From: Streptomyces sp. 1222.5
Lineage (GTDB): Bacteria > Actinomycetota > Actinomycetes > Streptomycetales > Streptomycetaceae
Length of the DNA: 64,000 nucleotides
Assembly (NCBI RefSeq): GCF_900105245.1
Contig: NZ_FNSZ01000001.1
Span: 2,170,001-2,234,000 of the forward strand
Direction: 5' to 3'
Below are positions 36,656-44,987 of the stretch, piece after piece (position 1 is the first letter of the stretch; the number at the start of each line of letters is the position of its first letter). The notes under the pieces were generated by a model. It saw nothing but the letters and a program-made list of their open reading frames with translations, was not told the origin of the DNA and searched no databases. Both the position numbers and the translations under genes were made by a program.

Positions 36656-36684
36656 TTGAACACGTTCAACAGGACCCCTAGGAT
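36656..36684 (+). promoter_or_regulatory. Promoter of the DUF817 gene with overlapping dyad
   Basis: -35 TTGAAC (36656-36661) and -10 TAGGAT (36679-36684), spaced exactly 17 bp. The -35 is half of a dyad, TTGAAC-AC-GTTCAA (36656-36669), so a repressor bound here would block the polymerase. Confidence 0.7.
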
Positions 36685-36716
36685 CGGGGACCTCGCCGGC
36701 GCTCGAACAAGGGGGC

Positions 36717-37556
36717 ATGCGTCGCATGATGAGGGAGCTCCGTCATGGCCTGGAGCAGTTGGCGCGGTTCGGACTGGTCCAGGCACGCTGCTGCGCCTTC
36801 GCCGTGGCACTGCTCGCGGGCATCGCCGGCTCCCGGCTCCTGCCCCAGCTGCCGGTGGCGCGCTACGACCTGGTGCTGGTCTACGGGGTGCTGCTCACCC
36901 TCGTCGCCCGCAAGGCGGGCTGGGAGACGGGCCGGGACACCGCGGTGATCGCCGTGTGCCACGTGCTGGGGCTGCTGTTCGAGCTGGTCAAGGTGCGCAT
37001 GGGGTCGTGGAGTTACCCGGAGGACGCGCTCACCAAGGTCGCCGGGGTGCCGCTGTACGGCGGCTTCATGTACGCGGCGGTCGCCAGCTACGTGTGCCGG
37101 GCCCGACGGCTGATGCGGCTGCGTTTCACCCGTTACCGCGCCGCGGCCACGACCGTGGTGGCCGCCGCCGTCTACCTGAACTTCTTCACCCACCACTGGA
37201 TGCCCGACCTGCGCTGGCCGCTCGCGCTGGCGATGGCCGCCGCGACCGCCGGGACCTGGGTCGGCTTCCGGGTGGGCGCCCACCGCTACCGTCTGCCGCT
37301 CGCCGTCTCCTTCGTCCTGATCGGCTTCTTCCTCTGGGTCGCCGAGAACGCCGCCACCTACGTCGGCGCCTGGAGCTATCCCCAGCAGCTCGCCGGCTGG
37401 CAGCCGGTACCGCTGACCAAGTTCGGCGCCTGGTCCCTCCTGATCAGCGTGACGTTCGTGCTGGTCGAACACCTCGCGGCCACCGGGCCCGGCCGTACCG
37501 CCGGCCACCCCGAGGACGGCCCGACCGCGGTGTCCGATTCCTTCAAGACCGGCTGA
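36717..37556 (+). CDS. DUF817 membrane protein
   Basis: 279 residues with about eight hydrophobic helices (RCCAFAVALLAGIAGSRLLP; YDLVLVYGVLLTLVARKAGW; FLLI-type YLNFFTHHWMPDLRW; LPLAVSFVLIGFFLWVAENA). Conserved polar signatures MGSWSYPEDALTKVAGVPLY and YVGAWSYPQQLAGWQPVPLT form an internal duplication. Integral membrane protein of unknown function. ATG at 36717 has AAGGGGG only 1-2 nt upstream, so Met4 at 36726 is an equally good start. Control by the promoter/dyad just upstream is likely. Confidence 0.88.
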   Translation: MRRMMRELRHGLEQLARFGLVQARCCAFAVALLAGIAGSRLLPQLPVARYDLVLVYGVLLTLVARKAGWETGRDTAVIAVCHVLGLLFELVKVRMGSWSYPEDALTKVAGVPLYGGFMYAAVASYVCRARRLMRLRFTRYRAAATTVVAAAVYLNFFTHHWMPDLRWPLALAMAAATAGTWVGFRVGAHRYRLPLAVSFVLIGFFLWVAENAATYVGAWSYPQQLAGWQPVPLTKFGAWSLLISVTFVLVEHLAATGPGRTAGHPEDGPTAVSDSFKTG

Positions 37557-37580
37557 CCCCCGCCCGCCTACGGTGGCCCC

Positions 37581-37985
37581 ATGACTCCACGATTCGCCGT
37601 GATCGGCGTGGTCGCCTCCGACCTCGCCGCCTCGCTCGCCTTCTACCGCCGCCTCGGGCTGGTCTTCCCCGACGGAGCCGAGGACCAGCCGCACGTCGAG
37701 GCCGAGTTGCCCGGCGGCCTGGTGCTCGCCCTGGACACCGAGGACACCGTCCGCTCCTTCCACCCCGGCTGGCGGCCCCCCGCCGGCGGCGGCCGGGTCG
37801 GGCTCGCCTTCCGCTGCGGCTCACCGGCCGAGGTCGACGCGCTCTACGAGGACCTGGTGAGCGCAGGCCACCATGGGGAGCTGAAGCCGTGGGACGCCTT
37901 CTGGGGGCAGCGGTACGCCACCGTGCACGACCCCGACGGCAACGGCGTGGACCTGTTCGCCCCGCTACCGGCCCCCGCCGAGTAG
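37581..37985 (+). CDS. VOC (glyoxalase/bleomycin-resistance) family protein
   Basis: 134 residues. Paired beta-alpha-beta-beta-beta units: RFAVIGVVASDLAASLAFYR at the N-terminus and GQRYATVHDPDGNGVDLFAP at the C-terminus. The metal/ligand positions are typical of resistance or dioxygenase-like VOC proteins. Substrate unknown. There is no SD; TACGGT lies 6 nt before the ATG, as in a leaderless transcript. It overlaps the convergent AraC gene by 21 bp. Confidence 0.9.
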   Translation: MTPRFAVIGVVASDLAASLAFYRRLGLVFPDGAEDQPHVEAELPGGLVLALDTEDTVRSFHPGWRPPAGGGRVGLAFRCGSPAEVDALYEDLVSAGHHGELKPWDAFWGQRYATVHDPDGNGVDLFAPLPAPAE

Positions 37986-38654
37986 CCGCCCGAGCGGGCG
38001 GCCCGCCAACTCCCTGACCTCACGCGCGAGGTGCGGCTGGTCCGCGTACCCGGCCCGGACGGCCGTCTCGGCGTACGACACCCCGGAGCGGGCCAGCGCG
38101 AGCGCGCGCTGCAGACGCAGGATACGGGCGAGCGTCTTGGGGCCGTAGCCGAAGGCGCCGAGACAGCGGCGGTACAACTGGCGGGCGCCCAGGTCCAGTT
38201 CGTCGGCCGTGCCGGCCACCGGGCGGCCCTCGCCCAGGCACTCCACCAGTCGGCGCAGCAGCGGGTCGGGCACGGCCGCCCACGCGCTCCGGTCCAGGGC
38301 GATGTCCTCCAGGGCCGTCGCCGGGTCGGGCGCCGCCTCGACCCGGTCGCGCAGCCGCCGCACCCGGGAGGCGGGCCAAAGGTCCGCCAACTCCACCCGA
38401 CTGTCGCGCAGTTCGTGCGCCTGGACGCCGAGGAGGGCCGGCGCGGTACCGGGGAAGAAGCGGATGCCGGCCCAGGCGCGAGGCGGTCCGTCCGGGACGT
38501 GGGCCCGGGTGTCCGGGCCCGCCACCAGCAGCCGGCCCTCGGTCCACAGCAGGTCCATGCAGCCGTCGGGCAGCACGGGCCGGGCACCGGTCGCGGCCGG
38601 GGTGTTCGTCCACACGACCGCCCCGGTCAGCCGCGACGCACGTTCCGCGTACAC
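37965..38654 (-). CDS. AraC-type helix-turn-helix regulator (DUF6597-like N-terminus)
   Basis: About 229 residues from a GTG at 38654. The N-terminal sensor part (LTGAVVWTNTPAATGARPVL, LPDGCMDLLWTEGRLLVAGP) is of the cupin-like type fused to AraC HTHs in many Streptomyces. The HTH reads LGARQLYRRCLGAFGYGPKT then ALARSGVSYAETAVRAGYAD with QPHLAREVRELAGRPLGRLL. Only a weak AGG lies before the start. The neighbouring VOC gene overlaps its 3' end; regulator and target could be a pair despite convergence. Confidence 0.88.
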   Translation of the reverse strand: MYAERASRLTGAVVWTNTPAATGARPVLPDGCMDLLWTEGRLLVAGPDTRAHVPDGPPRAWAGIRFFPGTAPALLGVQAHELRDSRVELADLWPASRVRRLRDRVEAAPDPATALEDIALDRSAWAAVPDPLLRRLVECLGEGRPVAGTADELDLGARQLYRRCLGAFGYGPKTLARILRLQRALALARSGVSYAETAVRAGYADQPHLAREVRELAGRPLGRLLGGGR

Positions 38655-38972
38655 GGCTGCCAGCCTACGTCGGCACGGCTGCCGATGCGGGTCCCGTGGG
38701 GCGGCCTCCACGGTCGCTCCGTTCCGCCATGGCTTCCCGTGGGTGACCGTCAGGAGCGGGCGGTCGCGGTCCGCACCGTCGATCCTGCGATGCCGCACCG
38801 CGCCGGAGAGCAGACGCAGTGCCGGTGGCGCCCCGCCCAGCGGAAGCGCCGGTCCCTGCGCCGCACCGAGTGCCCGGGCCGCCTCTCCCGGCCGGCGGCC
38901 TCCACCGGTGCTCCGCACCCAGGGGTGGAGAGGCTCGTGCCCCGGGCCGGGGACAAGCCCCCGGACCGCCGC

Positions 38973-39926
38973 TCAGGCCCGGCCGGCCGTGAGGGTGCCC
39001 GCGCGGTGGTCCTGGGGGCTGACGCCGTACACCCGCTTGAAAGCCGTGGAGAGGGCGAACGGGCTGCCGTAGCCGACCTGGCGGGCGATGGTGTCGAGGG
39101 TGAGGTCGGTGTCGCGGAGCCGGTCGGCGGCGAGGGCGAGCCGCCAGCCGGTCAGGTAGGACATCGGCGGCTCGCCCACGAGGCCGGTGAAGCGGCGGGC
39201 CAGCGCCGCCCGGGACACCCCGGCCTCGGCGGCGAGCGCGGCGACCGTCCAGGGATGCGCCGGATCGTCCTGGAGCAGGCGCAGCACGGGGCCGACGACC
39301 GGGTCCGCCAGGGCGCGGTACCAGGCGGGCGCCGCCGAGTCCGGGCGGGAGAACCACGCCCGCAGGGAGCTGATCAGGAGCAGGTCGAGCAGACGGTCCA
39401 GGACCACCTCCTGGCCGGGCTCGTCACGGACGATCTCCTGCGTCAGCAGCGGCGTGAGCGGGCAGGACCACAGCTCGTCCGTCAGGGTCAGCAGCGGCGG
39501 CAGCGCGTCGAGCAGGCGGCCGCTGATCTCGCCGCGCATCAGGTAGGTGCCGATCAGCATCACCGTGCCCGCGTCGGGGCGGTCACCCCAGGTGCGCACG
39601 CCGAGGTCCATGGAGCCGTTCAGGGAGCCGCCGTCGGGATACCGGCACTCGCCGCCGGGCAGGATCAGCGCCTGCGGGGCGGTGTCCGGGGTGTCGCCGC
39701 AGGTGTAGGGCCGCGGGCCGCGCGCGATCGCCAGGTCCCCCGGGCCGAGCCGCACCGGACCGCCGCCGGCGTCGTGGGTGATCCAGCAGCTGCCGCGCGC
39801 CATGAGCATCACCGTCAGCGGCGCCTCGTCCGCCACGCGCACGGCCCACGGCGGGTCGAAGCAGGCGCGGATCATGAAGGCGCCCCGCGCGCGTGGGCCG
39901 TCCAGCAGGCCGGCGAGTGCGTCCAT
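38973..39926 (-). CDS. AraC-family regulator with cupin domain
   Basis: About 317 residues. The N-terminal cupin (MDALAGLLDGPRARGAFMIR; GDLAIARGPRPYTCGDTPDT) and C-terminal double HTH (WTVAALAAEAGVSRAALARR; DRLRDTDLTLDTIARQVGYG then FALSTAFKRVYGVSPQ) match the AraC_binding type. In Streptomyces such genes are often divergent from an NAD(P)-binding oxidoreductase. Here, in that position, only a remnant of such a gene is seen at 40053. The ATG at 39926 is chosen from family-like N-terminus; an in-frame ATG at 39968 is possible. Confidence 0.9.
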   Translation of the reverse strand: MDALAGLLDGPRARGAFMIRACFDPPWAVRVADEAPLTVMLMARGSCWITHDAGGGPVRLGPGDLAIARGPRPYTCGDTPDTAPQALILPGGECRYPDGGSLNGSMDLGVRTWGDRPDAGTVMLIGTYLMRGEISGRLLDALPPLLTLTDELWSCPLTPLLTQEIVRDEPGQEVVLDRLLDLLLISSLRAWFSRPDSAAPAWYRALADPVVGPVLRLLQDDPAHPWTVAALAAEAGVSRAALARRFTGLVGEPPMSYLTGWRLALAADRLRDTDLTLDTIARQVGYGSPFALSTAFKRVYGVSPQDHRAGTLTAGRA

Positions 39927-40052
39927 GGGGGGCAGCGTAGACGCACGCTCCGGGCCGTGCGGACGCACGACGGCGGCCGCGTGGACGCACGCTTGTGGAG
40001 ACGAGCCGCTCGGCCATGTCGGTGTGCCGCGCCCACCGGTCGACCGGCGGAC

Positions 40053-40259
40053 ATGACACGCAACGCCCAGAACAACCAGGGCACCGAGGTGTCGGCGGTC
40101 TCGGGGTCCGCCGAGGATGTGGAGTTCCTGGCCGGACTGTTCGCGTCGCTGCTCGACGGACGCGACGAGCGTCCGACGGACGGGGCACGGCGGGTGCTGG
40201 GCCGTGCGCCGCGCGACCTCACCGACGACGCGCGGGAGACCGCCGCGTCCGGCGCGTGG
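40053..40259 (+). pseudogene. Remnant of an NAD(P)H-binding (NmrA-like) oxidoreductase
   Basis: From ATG 40053 the frame reads MTRNAQNNQGTEVSAVSGS and then a stretch (VEFLAGLFASLLDGRDERPT, RRVLGRAPRDLTDDARETAA, SGAW) resembling the C-terminal ~50 residues of NmrA-like oxidoreductases that usually lie opposite AraC regulators. The Rossmann half is missing and no stop follows; the frame stays open through antisense of the next gene. It looks like an internal deletion that joined a start to a tail. The family assignment is from memory of C-terminal motifs and is uncertain. Confidence 0.45.
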
Positions 40260-40289
40260 ACGGACCGACCGGACCGGCGCGGGCGCGGG

Positions 40290-41453
40290 TCACCTCTCCG
40301 GATGCGTCGCGTCCCCGGTGCCGCCGCCGGACTTGTGGGAGTGGTGCGGGTTCTTGGCGTGGGTGCGCAGGCGGGCGGTCACGTCCGCCGGGGGCAGGAA
40401 GCGGGACCAGCGCTCGGGGAACTCGGAGGGCATGTCCGGGTCGTCCGGGTCGGTCTCGCGGCCGGCCGCCGTACGGGCCACGTACTCGGCGACCTGGGCC
40501 TCCAGGATCCGGTCGTTCGCCTCGCGGGCGGCGGCCGTGGCCGCGGCGGGCCAGACCCGGTCGATCGCGGCGTTCACGGCGGCGCCGACGAGGACCGCGA
40601 AGGCGGACACACCGATCCACAGGAGGACGGCGACCGCGGCGGCGAGGGAGCCGTAGATGGTGGCGCCCTCGATGGTGCTGGTGAGGTAGATGCGGAGCAG
40701 GAAGCTGCCGAGGACCCACATGGCCAGGGCGACCAGGGCACCGGGCACGTCCTCGATCCACGGGGAGCGGACCGGCACCGACACGTGGTACAGCGTGGTC
40801 AGGAAGACGATGGACAGGACCATCACGACCGGCCAGTACAGGACCTGGACGACCGACTCCGACCAGGGCACCACACGCACCACCGCGTCCGGTCCTGCGA
40901 CCATCAGCGGCAGCGCCACCGAGCCGATCAGCAGCGCCACGATGAACAGCAGGAAGGCCATGATCCGGGTCTTGACGATGCCCCGGACGCCGTCGAGGCC
41001 GTACATGACCGTGATCGTGTCGATGAAGACGTTGACCGCGCGCGAGCCCGACCACAGGGCGAACAGGAAGCCGATGGAGATCACGTCGGGCCGGCCGCCC
41101 CGCATCACGTCGTGCAGGATCGGCTCGGCGATGTCCTTCACGCCCTTGTCGGAGAGCACCGTGTGCGAGGCGACCAGAAGGTTGGTCTCCAGACTGTGGA
41201 TGGTGTCCGCGCCGGTCCAGTCGTCGACGTAGCCGAGCAGCCCGATGAGGCTCAGCAGCAGCGGCGGCACGGACAGCAGCGTGAAGAACGCCGCCTCCGC
41301 CGCCAGACCCAGGATGCGGTACTCCATGCAGGAGTTGACGGTGTCCTTGAGCAGCAGCCAGGCGGTCCTGCGCTTGGAGACGTTCCGGTAGAGGGCTCTG
41401 GCCCGGTGGAGCCGGCCGGCGGGCCGCTCTGGGGATTCACTTGCTGGCTGCAC
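40290..41453 (-). CDS. YihY/BrkB-family inner membrane protein
   Basis: 387 residues from a GTG start. Six hydrophobic segments fit YihY (EAAFFTLLSVPPLLLSLIGL; SIGFLFALWSGSRAVNVFID; AFLLFIVALLIGSVALPLMV; YWPVVMVLSIVFLTTLYHVS; PGALVALAMWVLGSFLLRIY; IYGSLAAAVAVLLWIGVSAF). The WSGSRAVNVF region and the AAxxxxLLW ending are typical. Function is unsettled in the family. A charged cytoplasmic tail of ~80 residues is rich in His near the end. TTAGGA lies just before the start. Divergent from the AidB-like gene. Confidence 0.92.
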   Translation of the reverse strand: MQPASESPERPAGRLHRARALYRNVSKRRTAWLLLKDTVNSCMEYRILGLAAEAAFFTLLSVPPLLLSLIGLLGYVDDWTGADTIHSLETNLLVASHTVLSDKGVKDIAEPILHDVMRGGRPDVISIGFLFALWSGSRAVNVFIDTITVMYGLDGVRGIVKTRIMAFLLFIVALLIGSVALPLMVAGPDAVVRVVPWSESVVQVLYWPVVMVLSIVFLTTLYHVSVPVRSPWIEDVPGALVALAMWVLGSFLLRIYLTSTIEGATIYGSLAAAVAVLLWIGVSAFAVLVGAAVNAAIDRVWPAAATAAAREANDRILEAQVAEYVARTAAGRETDPDDPDMPSEFPERWSRFLPPADVTARLRTHAKNPHHSHKSGGGTGDATHPER

Positions 41454-41570
41454 GTCCTAACGGTATCCGCCGTACCGGGCCGCCCTCACCTTCCGGGGGC
41501 GATCACCGGTCCGGGGCATCGGGTTCCGGGCGCTGTGCCACTCTGGGGTCATCACCGCCGCCGTCCCGGG

Positions 41571-41576
41571 TAGGTT
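41571..41576 (+). promoter_or_regulatory. Probable -10 of a leaderless aidB-like transcript
   Basis: TAGGTT ends 7 nt before the ATG at 41584, and no ribosome site lies between. This spacing puts the transcription start at or next to the A of the ATG. Confidence 0.5.
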
Positions 41577-41583
41577 CGCAGTC

Positions 41584-43221
41584 ATGGCAGGCACCCCCAC
41601 CCACACCGTGACGAACCAGCCGCCCCCGCTGGCCGGCTACGACGTCTTCGCGGCCGACCGGGCCCTCTTCGACGCGGTCGAGCGGTACACCGACCCGGGC
41701 GTGCTGGACGAGGTGCGCGCCGAGCTCTCCGCGCTCGGCCGGGCCTCCGGCTCCGCGCAGCTCCAGGAGTGGGCGGTGCAGGCGAACGAGCACCCGCCAC
41801 GGCTGCGCACCCACGACCGGTACGGCCACCGGATCGACGAGGTCGACTTCCACCCGGCCTGGCACCGGCTTCTCGGCAAGGGCGTCTCGGCCGGTCTGAC
41901 CGGTGCCTGGTCCCGGCCGGCCGGGCATGTGCGGCGGGCGGCGGGGTTCCTGGTGTGGACGCAGGTCGACGCGGGCAACTGCTGCCCGCTGTCGATGACG
42001 CACGCCGCCGTGCCCGCGCTGCGCGCGGACCCGGAGCTGGCCGCCGAGTGGGAGCCGCGGCTGGCGTCCACGATCTACGACCGTGAGCTGCGGCCCGCCG
42101 GACAGAAGCCCGGGGCCGTCTTCGGTATGGGCATGACCGAGAAGCAGGGCGGCAGCGACGTACGCGCGAACACCACCGAGGCGCGGCCCCTGGCCGAGGC
42201 CGGCACCTACCTGCTGACCGGGCACAAGTGGTTCTGCTCGGCCCCCATGTCGGACGCCTTCCTGGTGCTCGCGCAGGCCCCGGACGGGCTCACGTGCTTC
42301 CTCGTGCCGCGCGTGCTGGACGACGGCACCCGCAACGTCTTCCGTCTCCAGCGGCTGAAGGACAAGCTGGGCAACCGCTCCAACGCCTCCGCCGAGGTGG
42401 AGTTCGACGGCACCTGGGCGCGCCGGGTCGGCGAGGAGGGGCAGGGGGTGCGGACCATCATCGGGATGGTCGCCGCGACCCGGCTGGACTGCGCGCTCGG
42501 TTCCGCGGGCCTGATGCGGCAGGCGGTGGCGCAGGCGGTCCACCACAGTGCCCATCGCGAGGCGTTCGGCGGGCGGCTGATCGACAAGCCGCTGATGCGC
42601 AACGTGCTCGCCGACCTCGCGCTGGAGTCCGAGGCCGCGACGGCGCTCGCCCTCCGGCTCGCCGCCGCGTACGACGACGGCGGCGAGCGGGAGCGTGCGT
42701 TTCTGCGGCTCGCGGTGCCGGCCGCGAAGTACTGGATCACCAAGCGCTGCGCGCCGGTGGCCGTCGAGGCCGCCGAGTGCCTGGGCGGCAACGGCTACGT
42801 CGAGGAGTCGGGCCTGCCCCGGCTGGTGCGCGAGTCGCCGCTGAACTCCGTCTGGGAGGGCGCCGGGAACGTGCAGGCGCTGGACGTGCTCAGGGCGCTG
42901 CGGCGGGAGCCGGGCGCGCTCGACGCGTGCCTCACGGAGATCGGGCGGGCGCACGGCGCCGACCACCGTCTCGACCGGGCGGTGAAGGACCTGTTCACCG
43001 AGCTCGCCGACCTGGACGGCATAGAGGGCCGGGCCCGGCGGCTGGTGGAACGGCTCGCGCTGGTCCTCCAGGGTTCGCTGCTGGTGCGCCACGCGCCCCC
43101 GGAGGTCGCCGACGCGTTCTGCGCGTCCCGGCTGGGAGGTGACCACGGCGCGTCCTTCGGCACCCTGCCCGCGGGTCTGGACCTCGCGGCGGTAATGGAG
43201 CGGGCCCGGCCGGTCTCCTGA
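41584..43221 (+). CDS. AidB-like acyl-CoA dehydrogenase
   Basis: 545 residues. The acyl-CoA dehydrogenase fold of the long AidB type: FGMGMTEKQGGSDVRANTTE (FAD/substrate loop), LTGHKWFCSAPMSDAFLVLA, RLKDKLGNRSNASAEVEFDG and AAECLGGNGYVEESGLPRLV. In E. coli AidB is part of the adaptive response to alkylating agents and binds DNA. The C-terminal helical extension of ~110 residues is present. It lies 25 kb from the Ada/Ogt genes, so it is not in the same operon. A leaderless transcript is likely. Enzymatic substrate unknown. Confidence 0.92.
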   Translation: MAGTPTHTVTNQPPPLAGYDVFAADRALFDAVERYTDPGVLDEVRAELSALGRASGSAQLQEWAVQANEHPPRLRTHDRYGHRIDEVDFHPAWHRLLGKGVSAGLTGAWSRPAGHVRRAAGFLVWTQVDAGNCCPLSMTHAAVPALRADPELAAEWEPRLASTIYDRELRPAGQKPGAVFGMGMTEKQGGSDVRANTTEARPLAEAGTYLLTGHKWFCSAPMSDAFLVLAQAPDGLTCFLVPRVLDDGTRNVFRLQRLKDKLGNRSNASAEVEFDGTWARRVGEEGQGVRTIIGMVAATRLDCALGSAGLMRQAVAQAVHHSAHREAFGGRLIDKPLMRNVLADLALESEAATALALRLAAAYDDGGERERAFLRLAVPAAKYWITKRCAPVAVEAAECLGGNGYVEESGLPRLVRESPLNSVWEGAGNVQALDVLRALRREPGALDACLTEIGRAHGADHRLDRAVKDLFTELADLDGIEGRARRLVERLALVLQGSLLVRHAPPEVADAFCASRLGGDHGASFGTLPAGLDLAAVMERARPVS

Positions 43222-43525
43222 GCGGGCGCACCCACCCGCGTGTCCGCCGAACCCCCGGTGAGGGTGGTGCTGCGCCGACACGGCACCACCCCCACCACGT
43301 GGGCCCCTTGAAGCCCGCGGACGCACGAGGCGTCAGGTCAAGTCTCAGCCACCCCGCATCGGGGCACCAGGGTTGCAAGGGGTTGCAACTTGTGGGCGCA
43401 CGTGCGCGGAGTGTGTGCCTCCGTCCTGCTCGCGACGGCAGTATGAGAGGCGGAGCCGGACCGGAAACCGCCGCCCGGACGGCTTGACAAGCGTGTTCGA
43501 TGCGTCCCCCAGGAGGGCCCCAGTG
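43222..43525. other. Intergenic region before the GAF regulator
   Basis: 304 bp with no gene. It contains the dyad at 43372-43389. TTGACA at 43485-43490 is a good -35 in isolation, but no matching -10 is visible before the ribosome site at 43511. Confidence 0.45.
43372..43389. promoter_or_regulatory. Inverted repeat GTTGCAA-GGGG-TTGCAAC
   Basis: GTTGCAA (43372-43378) and TTGCAAC (43383-43389) flank GGGG; the sequence also contains a GGGTTGCAA direct repeat. It lies 137 bp upstream of the GAF regulator start. Probable operator, possibly bound by that regulator. Confidence 0.55.
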
Positions 43526-44827
43526 GTGAACTCGCCCATGAACGTGGCGCGTCTGGCCGCCGTGGACGCGGCGCGGGCGGCGCGGGTGCTGAGCGAGGTG
43601 CGCGAGGCGACCCTCGCCGGGCAACGTGCGCGGATCGCGCCCCGGCCGGTGATCGAGCAGTCCTGGGAACGGATGCTGCGCAGCGGTGTCGATCCCGACC
43701 ACGACTCCAGATCGGCGCCGCTGCCCTCCGAGGAAGTGCGGCGCAGGCGTGAGGAGTCACCGCTCAGGCACGTCCTGCCCGTGCTGCGCCAGGGGCTGCT
43801 TTCGGTCGCGGACGTCGCCCACCACATCATGGTGGTCGCGGACGCAGAGGGGCGCGTGCTGTGGCGGGAGGGCTCGCGTCCGGTGCTGCGCAAGGCGGAC
43901 GGACTCGGTTTCGAACTCGGCGCGGACTGGCGGGAAGACGTCGTCGGCACCAACGGCGTGGGCACCCCGGTGGTCGTACGGCGGCCCGTCCAGGTCTTCG
44001 CCGGCGAGCACTTCGTCCGCTCGCACACCTCGTGGACGTGCACCGGCGCCCCGATCACCGATCCCAGGGACGGGACCCTGATCGGGGTCGTGGACGTCAG
44101 CGGTCCGCTGGAGACCATGCATCCGGCGACCCTGGCCTGGGTGGACTCGGTGGCCAAGCTGGCGGAGGCGCGGCTGCGCGAACTGCACGGCGCCTCGCTG
44201 GAGCGGCTGCGGGTCGTCGCGGCGCCCGTGCTGGCCCGGCTGGAGGGGCGGGCGCTGGTGGTGGACCGGGACGGCTGGGTCGCCGCGGTGACCGGGATGC
44301 CGTACGTGCGGCGGGTCGCGCTGCCCACGTCGTGCACGCCGGGCCGGCGGTGGCTGCCCGCACTGGGTTCGTGCGCGGTGGAGCCGCTGGCCGGGGGCTG
44401 GCTGCTGCGGGCGGACGACGAACCGCTCGCCACCGCCGCCACCCGGATCGTGCTGGACCTCGCCCGGCCGGGCCGCTGCACGCTGACCGTCGAGGCCGCC
44501 GCGGGTTCCTGGTCCCGCGAAGTGAGCCCGCGGCATGCCGAGTTGCTGTTCCTGCTCGCCGAACACCCGTCCGGGCGCGGCGCGGCGAGCCTGGCCGGAG
44601 ATCTGTTCGGGGACACCTCCCGGACGGTGACCGTACGTGCGGAGATGTCGCGAATCCGGCGGTATCTCGGGGAACTTCTTCAGCATCGGCCCTACCGGTT
44701 CGGCGGCTCCGGAGAGGTCGTCGTCCTGCTCCCCGACGACCCGCGTGACCTGCTGCCCCGGTCGACGGCGCCCGCGGTGGTACGGCGGCGGACGGCCCCG
44801 GCACCGGTCCGGCGGGCGCTTCCCTGA
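43526..44827 (+). CDS. GAF-domain transcriptional regulator (AcoR-like N-terminus, no AAA+)
   Basis: About 433 residues. The N-terminal region (PRPVIEQSWERMLRSGVDPD) and GAF domain (WREDVVGTNGVGTPVVVRRP; VQVFAGEHFVRSHTSWTCTG; LIGVVDVSGPLETMHPAT) match activators of the AcoR type. The central AAA+ domain of sigma-54 activators is absent, as in other Streptomyces proteins of this type. The C-terminus is a winged-helix region: SPRHAELLFLLAEHPSGRGA, SLAGDLFGDTSRTVTVRAEM, SRIRRYLGEL. GTG at 43526 follows AGGAGG by 9 nt; another GTG is 3 nt earlier. Such proteins often control alcohol or aldehyde dehydrogenases, which are not adjacent here. Confidence 0.88.
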   Translation: MNSPMNVARLAAVDAARAARVLSEVREATLAGQRARIAPRPVIEQSWERMLRSGVDPDHDSRSAPLPSEEVRRRREESPLRHVLPVLRQGLLSVADVAHHIMVVADAEGRVLWREGSRPVLRKADGLGFELGADWREDVVGTNGVGTPVVVRRPVQVFAGEHFVRSHTSWTCTGAPITDPRDGTLIGVVDVSGPLETMHPATLAWVDSVAKLAEARLRELHGASLERLRVVAAPVLARLEGRALVVDRDGWVAAVTGMPYVRRVALPTSCTPGRRWLPALGSCAVEPLAGGWLLRADDEPLATAATRIVLDLARPGRCTLTVEAAAGSWSREVSPRHAELLFLLAEHPSGRGAASLAGDLFGDTSRTVTVRAEMSRIRRYLGELLQHRPYRFGGSGEVVVLLPDDPRDLLPRSTAPAVVRRRTAPAPVRRALP

Positions 44828-44859
44828 CGACCGGGGCAGGCGCTCCGTGCGTGTGTCTT

Positions 44860-44873
44860 CCGCATATTTGCGG
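44860..44873. promoter_or_regulatory. Small dyad CCGCA-TATT-TGCGG
   Basis: CCGCA (44860-44864), TATT, TGCGG (44869-44873), flanked by GTCTTC on both sides. TAGAGT at 44905-44910 could be a -10 for the secreted-protein gene, but no -35 fits. It could equally be a weak terminator of the preceding gene. Confidence 0.35.
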
Positions 44874-44987
44874 GGTCTTCGCCCTGCGCGGCCCGTTACT
44901 GCCGTAGAGTCCCCTACGGGCCTCCCCACCTGCTCCTCGGTCAACGTACGGACCATCAGGCGCAGTTGGCCCGCCTCGGGAGGAGAC

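Larger units (their letters stand above)
36346..36716. other. Divergent control region, ICL-family gene / DUF817
   Basis: 371 bp with no gene. It holds two dyads, at 36432-36449 and 36656-36669, and a good promoter toward DUF817, listed separately. Confidence 0.5.

Noticed and set aside
38031..41573. A 1180-codon open frame on the plus strand across AraC, AraC and YihY genes
   Set aside because: It is an antisense shadow of three clear minus-strand genes. Only the short stretch 40053-40259 has a possible meaning and is listed as a remnant.
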